From NCBI GenBank assembly GCA_039939375.1, contig JBDVJO010000011.1, positions 806,001 to 870,000 of the forward strand: a stretch of DNA of 64,000 nt, given 5' to 3'. The position numbers and the translations under genes were made by a program. Positions 59,346 through 64,000 of the stretch are shown here, one piece after another. This DNA is from Paracrocinitomix sp039939375 (lineage in GTDB: Bacteria; Bacteroidota; Bacteroidia; Flavobacteriales_D; Crocinitomicaceae). Numbering within the stretch: position 1 is the stretch's first letter; each line of letters starts with the position of its first letter. Below the pieces are notes generated by a model. It saw only the letters and a program-made list of their open reading frames with translations, made no database searches and was not told the origin of the DNA.

Positions 59346-59353
59346 TATATTTG
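59346..59353 (+). promoter_or_regulatory. -7 promoter element of the OmpA-like gene (TATATTTG)
   Basis: TATATTTG matches TAnnTTTG and ends 13 bases before the ATG at 59367, giving a very short leader. Confidence 0.5.
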
Positions 59354-59366
59354 TATAGACGGAGAG

Positions 59367-60548
59367 ATGAAACACTTATTTTTAACAATATCCTTTCTTT
59401 TAATCTTTTTAAATCCTTTTGCTCAAGGATTTAAAATGCATTATTCTAATTCTTTTGCAGATTGTTTTGGAGCTGTAGAAGTGTTGGATTATAATAGTGA
59501 GTCTCGTGTTCAGTTTCCCGGTAACTTCGGTAATCGTGATGATTTTATGAACATGTTCCCAGATTTTCATGAAGTCAATTCAGTTTGGTTACGACTAGAA
59601 CCCAACTTAAAAGGAAAGTTTGAATTCGAAATTTTCACTGAAAACAATGTAGACTTTGGTTATTTTCTTTTCAAGGCGAATGACAATTCATTTTGCGAGC
59701 AATTAGAGAATGATAAAGTGAGGCCGGTGATCTATGAAATGTCTTCATACGAAAATAAAGGAGCATCAGATGATAAAGAAAATTTCAAACCCTCTGTTGA
59801 TACTGAACCATCTGACGTTTTTTATTTGATGATTCATACGAATTCAACTTATACCGGAAAGGTAAGGGTGAAATATAAAAGAATTGGAAAAATAAGTACA
59901 ACAGCGAGTGTGCTTCAAGACTTCAGAAAAGATGGTGACGAAGATCCGTTTATTCGAATAAGAATTAGAGATAAAGAAACCTTAGAACCTGTTGAAGCGA
60001 ACATGATTATTAATGGAGTTGGTAAAGATAATGCCTTGTTCATGGGGACGGATTTTGTTTTCCCTGCATCCAGAGCAAAAGAATTGCATATAGAATCAAA
60101 TACGCCTGGGTACTTCTTATTTGTAAAAGATGTGGTCTTGAATCGGTCTGATGATGAAAACGCAGATGTTTTAATAGAGCTAGAAAAATTGGCTCCCGGT
60201 AAAAAACTCTTACTAGAAGATATTAAGTTCCACCAAGACTCTGATGAGTTTTTGCCGATTGCTATGCCTGCATTAAAGCGTTTGCTCGACTTTTTAGCTG
60301 TCAATGATGATGTCAGAATAGAAGTACAAGGTCATGTGAATGCTCCTGGGGTTGACAATAATAACAAGATTCAACATCTTTCAGAAAATCGTGCTAAAGC
60401 GGTAAGAAAGTTTTTAAAAATTAATGGAATTGATCCGGACAGGCTAGAAGCTAATGGATACGGCAATACTAAAATGTTGTTCGAGAATCCTAAAGACCCG
60501 TCTGAAGAAGAGTCAAATAGGAGAGTAGAAATTTTGATTATAGATTAA
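59367..60548 (+). CDS. OmpA-family protein
   Basis: A 393-residue protein with a signal peptide (about 1-19, ending PFAQ). I use ATG 59367; a frame to 59292 includes the promoter. Residues 20-180 form a beta-rich domain (FELEIF-type strands with Cys pairs), residues 190-270 a second one (IRIRIRDKETLEPVEANMII), and 275-393 an OmpA-like peptidoglycan-binding domain: EDIKFHQDSDEFLPIAMPAL, VRIEVQGHVNAPG, LSENRAKAVRKFL and ESNRRVEILII. It likely ties the outer membrane to the cell wall. It has no N-terminal OmpA barrel. Its stop overlaps the tsaB start (TAATG). Confidence 0.88.
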   Translation: MKHLFLTISFLLIFLNPFAQGFKMHYSNSFADCFGAVEVLDYNSESRVQFPGNFGNRDDFMNMFPDFHEVNSVWLRLEPNLKGKFEFEIFTENNVDFGYFLFKANDNSFCEQLENDKVRPVIYEMSSYENKGASDDKENFKPSVDTEPSDVFYLMIHTNSTYTGKVRVKYKRIGKISTTASVLQDFRKDGDEDPFIRIRIRDKETLEPVEANMIINGVGKDNALFMGTDFVFPASRAKELHIESNTPGYFLFVKDVVLNRSDDENADVLIELEKLAPGKKLLLEDIKFHQDSDEFLPIAMPALKRLLDFLAVNDDVRIEVQGHVNAPGVDNNNKIQHLSENRAKAVRKFLKINGIDPDRLEANGYGNTKMLFENPKDPSEEESNRRVEILIID

Positions 60549-61219
60549 TGGCGATCATTCTAAATTTAGAAACTGCTACTAAAACTTGTTCTGTTGCCCT
60601 TGCCAAAGATGGTGAAGTGTTGGCTTTTAAAGAACTAACTTCAGAGCAGTTTTCACATGCAGAAAAATTAAACGGATTTATTGAAGAAGTCTTAACTCAG
60701 GCAAAGTTAAAGTTGAAAGAGCTTGATGCTGTGGCTGTAAGTGAAGGCCCAGGTTCTTACACCGGACTGAGAATAGGAACAAGTACTGCTAAAGGATTGT
60801 GTTACGGATTAAATATTCCGCTAATTGCGATTAATTCTTTGCAGGCTTTAGCGGCTTTGGTCAATTCAAAAGTCGATTTTATTTGCCCAATGTTTGATGC
60901 CAGAAGATTAGAAGTTTATACAGCGGTTTACGATAAAGAATTGGCTCAATTGGAGCCAACACAAGCTTTGGTGATTGATGAGAATAGCTTTGCAGCATAT
61001 CAAAATAAACAAGTATTGTTTGTTGGACCTGGAGCCTTAAAATGTCAAGAATTGCTCAATCAAATCAATTGGAGTTTTGATGGGAAAGATGTTTCTGCTT
61101 TAGGAATGGTTCCTTTAAGTGAAGCTAAATTTAATCAAGGTCAGTTTGAAGATGTGGCTTATTTTGAACCTTCTTATTTGAAAGATTTTATAGCAGGCCC
61201 TCCTAAGAAATTACTTTAA
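60548..61219 (+). CDS. tsaB: tRNA threonylcarbamoyladenosine biosynthesis protein TsaB
   Basis: A 223-residue protein of the ASKHA fold that supports TsaD in adding the t6A modification to ANN-decoding tRNAs. The N-terminus ILNLETATKTCSVALAKDG, the motif VSEGPGSYTGLRIGTSTAKG, and ICPMFDARRLEVYTAVYD are family signatures; it lacks the TsaD metal-binding His pair, as TsaB should. The start overlaps the OmpA-like stop by one base. Its end overlaps the convergent gpmI gene by four bases. Confidence 0.95.
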   Translation: MAIILNLETATKTCSVALAKDGEVLAFKELTSEQFSHAEKLNGFIEEVLTQAKLKLKELDAVAVSEGPGSYTGLRIGTSTAKGLCYGLNIPLIAINSLQALAALVNSKVDFICPMFDARRLEVYTAVYDKELAQLEPTQALVIDENSFAAYQNKQVLFVGPGALKCQELLNQINWSFDGKDVSALGMVPLSEAKFNQGQFEDVAYFEPSYLKDFIAGPPKKLL

Positions 61220-62739
61220 TTTTCAATCAAACTATTGCCGGTCATTTCAGCCGATTTTTCGATTTGCATTAAATCCAAAATGGTAGGAGCAACATCTCTT
61301 AACGTTCCGTTTTTAATCTTCTTCACACCTTCATTTAATACGATAACAGGTACTGGGTTTAAGGAGTGAGCCGTGTTTGGCGATCCGTCTGGATTAATTG
61401 CATAATCTGAATTTCCATGGTCAGCAATGATGATAAACGAATACCCTTCTTTTGATCCTGCTTCCACAACTTCTTTTACACAAGCGTCAACTACTTCTGC
61501 GGCTTTTAAAATGGCAGGGTAAACCCCTGTATGTCCAACCATATCAGTGTTAGCAAAATTTAGACAGATAAAATCAGTTTTATTCTTTTGCATATCATTA
61601 ATGACAGCCGCTTTAATTTCAATTGCAGACATTTCAGGTTTCAAATCATAAGTAGCAACTGAGGGCGATTGACACATAATCCTAGATTCACCCCTGAATT
61701 CTTTTTCCCTGCCACCAGAAAAGAAAAAGCTGACATGTGGATACTTCTCTGTTTCGGCAATTCTTAATTGAGTTTTACCAGCATTTGCCACCACTTCTCC
61801 TAGTGTATTGGGTAGATTATCTTTTTCAAAAATGACCTGAACGTTTTTAAAGGTTTTGTCATAATTGGTCATGGTTAAATATTCTAAATCGAGTTTTTTC
61901 ATGCCATGCTCAGGGAAATCTTGTTGGGTCAAGACCATAGTGATTTCTCTGCAGCGATCTGTTCTAAAATTAAAACAAATAACAAGGTCTCCTGCTTCAA
62001 TCGTAGCTGGTTTTTGACCGTCATTCCTTACGGAGTAAGGTTTGATAAATTCATCAGTGATTTCGGCTTTGTAAGATGCTTGAATGGCTGCAGAAGCATC
62101 CGCTACCACAGTACCCTCACCTTTCGTCAACAGGTCGTATGCTAATTTAATTCTGTCCCAACGTTTGTCTCTGTCCATTGCATAATATCTACCTATAACT
62201 GAGGCTATTCTTACAGAGCTACCTTTTATTTTTTGTTCTAATACTGAAATGTGCCCTGCTCCGGTCGTAGGATTGCAATCTCTCCCATCAGTGAAAGCAT
62301 GAATGAAGGCATTCTCTAACTCATATTTTTTAGCTAAATCAATTAAGGCAAAAAGATGATCCATTGAAGAATGCACCCCTCCGGTTGATACTAATCCCAT
62401 GAAATGGATTTTTCTATGTTCTGATTTTGCTTTCTGAAACGCTGAAACAATTGCAGGATTGGTCTCAAATTCTCCATCCGCAATCGCTTTATTAATTCGA
62501 GTTAATTCTTGATAAACAATTCTTCCTGCTCCAATGTTTAAGTGTCCAACTTCACTATTTCCCATTTGTCCTTCGGGTAGCCCTACGTGCTCTCCGTGGG
62601 TTAATAATTCTGCATTGGGTGCAGTTTTTTCTAAATGGTCAATAAATGGAGTTTTAGCATTGAAAATTCCGTCTGATTTTGATTTGTCTCCGTGTCCCCA
62701 TCCATCAAGGATAAGTAATGCTACTTTACTTTGCTTCAT
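61216..62739 (-). CDS. gpmI: 2,3-bisphosphoglycerate-independent phosphoglycerate mutase
   Basis: A 507-residue Mn-dependent enzyme that interconverts 3- and 2-phosphoglycerate in glycolysis. Metal ligand Asp12 is in LILDGWG and the phosphoserine Ser62 in QMGNSEVGHLNIGAG. Further signatures are HAFTDGRDCNPTTG, IGRYYAMDRDKRWDR, FFSGGRE, NFANTDMVGHTG and IIADHGNSDYAI. Length is normal. It overlaps the histidine kinase gene upstream by 14 bases, so they share a transcript. Confidence 0.97.
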   Translation of the reverse strand: MKQSKVALLILDGWGHGDKSKSDGIFNAKTPFIDHLEKTAPNAELLTHGEHVGLPEGQMGNSEVGHLNIGAGRIVYQELTRINKAIADGEFETNPAIVSAFQKAKSEHRKIHFMGLVSTGGVHSSMDHLFALIDLAKKYELENAFIHAFTDGRDCNPTTGAGHISVLEQKIKGSSVRIASVIGRYYAMDRDKRWDRIKLAYDLLTKGEGTVVADASAAIQASYKAEITDEFIKPYSVRNDGQKPATIEAGDLVICFNFRTDRCREITMVLTQQDFPEHGMKKLDLEYLTMTNYDKTFKNVQVIFEKDNLPNTLGEVVANAGKTQLRIAETEKYPHVSFFFSGGREKEFRGESRIMCQSPSVATYDLKPEMSAIEIKAAVINDMQKNKTDFICLNFANTDMVGHTGVYPAILKAAEVVDACVKEVVEAGSKEGYSFIIIADHGNSDYAINPDGSPNTAHSLNPVPVIVLNEGVKKIKNGTLRDVAPTILDLMQIEKSAEMTGNSLIEN

Positions 62740-63640
62740 TGAATTCTATTTCTACTGTTAATCCTGTTGGTTTGTGATCTAAAAGATTGATTTTGCCTTG
62801 TTGACCTTCTACTAAAAACTTTGTAATATGCAGCCCTAAACCGGTGCCCTTAGACTTGCGAGTCATTTCATTTTCAAGTCGGTGAAACTTGTCAAATACT
62901 ACTAATTTATCTTCGTCTGCTATTCCTGGACCTTGATCTGAAACAGAGAATACTATTTTATCAACTTTAGTGGTGATCTTAAAATGAATTTCACTGTGCT
63001 CAGGTGCGTATTTACTTGCGTTCTCCACAAGATTGTAAATGATTCCATTCAAGGCTTCTGCATCTGCTTTAATATGGGCATCTTGAAATTCACAAATAAT
63101 TGTATGATTACATAAAACAGACTCTTTAAGTCGATCAAGAGTAGTTTCTAAAAATCCTTTTAAGTCGATTTTTTCTAAATCAAAATAATAATTTTCGCTC
63201 TCGATATTTCTTGCTGTTAAGATATCTGAGATAAGCATATTTAAACGCTCAATTTCTGCCAATGATCTTCTATAAATGTCTTGACGTTTATTTTCGTCCA
63301 ATTCTCTTTTTTGTAATGTTTGTAGATACAATCCTACTGAAGAAATTGGTGTCTTTAATTCATGTGAGACCGATTGTAAGAAGTTTTCTTGTAATTCGTT
63401 TACTTCTTTTTCTCGTTTAAAGGCACGTCTTATCATATATGCTCCACCTAAAAGGATGACTAAAAATACTGATCCTTCACCTATGAGCATCCATGTTTTT
63501 TGATTCAGTTGTTGGACATCTGAATACGTTTTTTCATATAGTCTGAAGATAAGGTAGAGCCACCAAGAAAACTGGATGATAATGTAGCCAACCAGCACAT
63601 AAAACAAAAAGATGGGATTTTTAAGTCGCTTATGTGCCAT
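62726..63640 (-). CDS. Sensor histidine kinase
   Basis: A 304-residue inner-membrane kinase. Two membrane helices (about 11-33 and 50-70) leave a periplasmic loop of only about 16 residues, so it probably senses a membrane signal or a partner rather than a soluble ligand. The HisKA domain has the phosphorylated His93 in SVSHELKTPISS. The HATPase domain has the N box (LNGIIYNLVENASKYAPEHS), G1 (SDQGPGIAD) and G2 (KGTGLGLHITKFLV). No response regulator gene is visible in the window, and the last 360 bases of the window encode an unrelated T9SS protein. Confidence 0.92.
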   Translation of the reverse strand: MAHKRLKNPIFLFYVLVGYIIIQFSWWLYLIFRLYEKTYSDVQQLNQKTWMLIGEGSVFLVILLGGAYMIRRAFKREKEVNELQENFLQSVSHELKTPISSVGLYLQTLQKRELDENKRQDIYRRSLAEIERLNMLISDILTARNIESENYYFDLEKIDLKGFLETTLDRLKESVLCNHTIICEFQDAHIKADAEALNGIIYNLVENASKYAPEHSEIHFKITTKVDKIVFSVSDQGPGIADEDKLVVFDKFHRLENEMTRKSKGTGLGLHITKFLVEGQQGKINLLDHKPTGLTVEIEFNEAK

Positions 63641-63668
63641 GCTGCAAATCTCGGTATTTTTTAGGCAT

Positions 63669-63698
63669 AAAAAAAGCCAGAACTCAAGTTCTGGCTTT
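63669..63698 (-). terminator. Terminator of the last gene (minus strand)
   Basis: Perfect 12-bp stem AAAGCCAGAACT (63673-63684) with AGTTCTGGCTTT (63687-63698), with an A-run on the left that is a T tract on the minus strand. It ends the T9SS gene before the histidine kinase. Confidence 0.88.
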
Positions 63699-63709
63699 CA
63701 TTATTTTTT

Positions 63710-64000
63710 TTAGTGTCGTATCACTAGTTTCTTGGTCAATTGATTTTTATCTGAACTTACTTTTATAAAGTAGGTTCCAGAACTGTAATCATTCAGGTTT
63801 AGCTCAACTTGTGTTCCGTTCACAACTTCAGCATAAACTGTTTTGCCAACAATGTTAATCAATTCTACTTCGGTCCCCTCTGTTAATCCAACAACATTGG
63901 TTAGGTTGTTCGCAGGGTTAGGGAATAATTTAAAGTCAAAATTGTATGATTCAAGTCCCACGTCATCTGTCGTAACTTGCATCATTACTGAATCAACTCC
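63710..64000 (-). CDS. T9SS-secreted protein, C-terminal fragment
   Basis: The last 96 residues of a gene that starts beyond the window; the frame is open to base 64000. Residues about 20-96 are a T9SS type A sorting domain: FKLFPNPANNLTNVVG, VELINIVGKTVYAEVV, ELNLNDYSSGTYFIKVSS and the closing KKLVIRH. The secreted part is not visible, so nothing can be said of its role. A strong terminator follows. Confidence 0.88.
   Translation of the reverse strand, partial: GVDSVMMQVTTDDVGLESYNFDFKLFPNPANNLTNVVGLTEGTEVELINIVGKTVYAEVVNGTQVELNLNDYSSGTYFIKVSSDKNQLTKKLVIRH

Noticed and set aside
59915..60304. A 129-codon minus-strand reading frame
   Set aside because: It lies inside the OmpA-like gene, antisense, with Ser/Lys-biased shadow composition.

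Overview
The window comes from an AT-rich Bacteroidota chromosome, most likely a marine or aquatic member of the Flavobacteriales. Four things point there: TAnnTTTG promoter elements in front of many genes, at least seven proteins ending in a type IX secretion system (T9SS) sorting domain, many TonB-dependent receptors with carboxypeptidase-regulatory N-domains, and family markers such as DUF5686, PorV/PorQ, DUF4349 and a bacterial geranylgeranylglyceryl-phosphate synthase. I cannot name a genus. There are no tRNA or rRNA genes, no CRISPR array, no insertion sequence and no phage genes. The only clearly non-genic accessory material is a set of small dispersed and tandem repeats.

Layout. 1-2406: envelope biogenesis (BamA C-terminus, two Skp/OmpH chaperones) and murI. 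2407-2911: heptamer, 64-bp and REP-like repeats. 2912-7361: two small unknowns, a PnuC-type transporter, a NadR-like kinase, and a TPP riboswitch driving a TonB receptor (thiamine salvage). 7412-14434: four overlapping minus-strand genes, three T9SS-secreted surface proteins plus GGGP synthase. 14514-17278: a phosphopantetheinyl transferase, ahcY, and a divergent pair whose start codons overlap in one CATG. 17486-26541: a TonB receptor, a 1385-residue surface protein and a PorV-like barrel. 26616-28520: greA, a HIT protein, ruvC and a SixA-like phosphatase. 28584-33055: an ECF sigma factor operon with a structured leader and a membrane-spanning anti-sigma-like barrel protein. 33195-37006: rnpB (RNase P RNA), trmB, an alkyltransferase-like protein and unknowns. 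37019-42336: a cobalamin riboswitch followed by a vitamin B12 uptake operon with T9SS-exported accessory proteins. 42326-47132: a minus-strand group with a methyltransferase, unknowns, a 58-residue Cys-rich protein and DUF5686. 47264-49889: an ECF sigma factor, an anti-sigma/serine-protease fusion, and a divergent DUF4349 lipoprotein. 49896-50006: a structured RNA candidate. 50146-54904: queA, ispD (no normal start codon), a small unknown and a monomeric isocitrate dehydrogenase. 54997-57111: two unknown genes bracketed by REP-like repeats. 57126-64000: a WG-repeat protein, a DUF922 protease-like protein, a truncated haemoglobin, an OmpA-like protein, tsaB, gpmI, a histidine kinase and the end of another T9SS protein.

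How it works together. The genes mostly serve the cell envelope: outer-membrane assembly, vitamin uptake under two riboswitches, T9SS export of surface proteins, and two separate ECF sigma systems whose partner proteins reach into the periplasm. Housekeeping genes are interleaved. The strongest candidates for undescribed biology are the receptor/giant-protein/PorV trio, the anti-sigma factor fused to a trypsin-like protease, the tetraloop-rich RNA after the DUF4349 gene, the T9SS version of the B12 capture machinery, and a lipoprotein with a Rieske fold signature but no cluster ligands.

Family names are from recognising motifs by eye; no database search was run.
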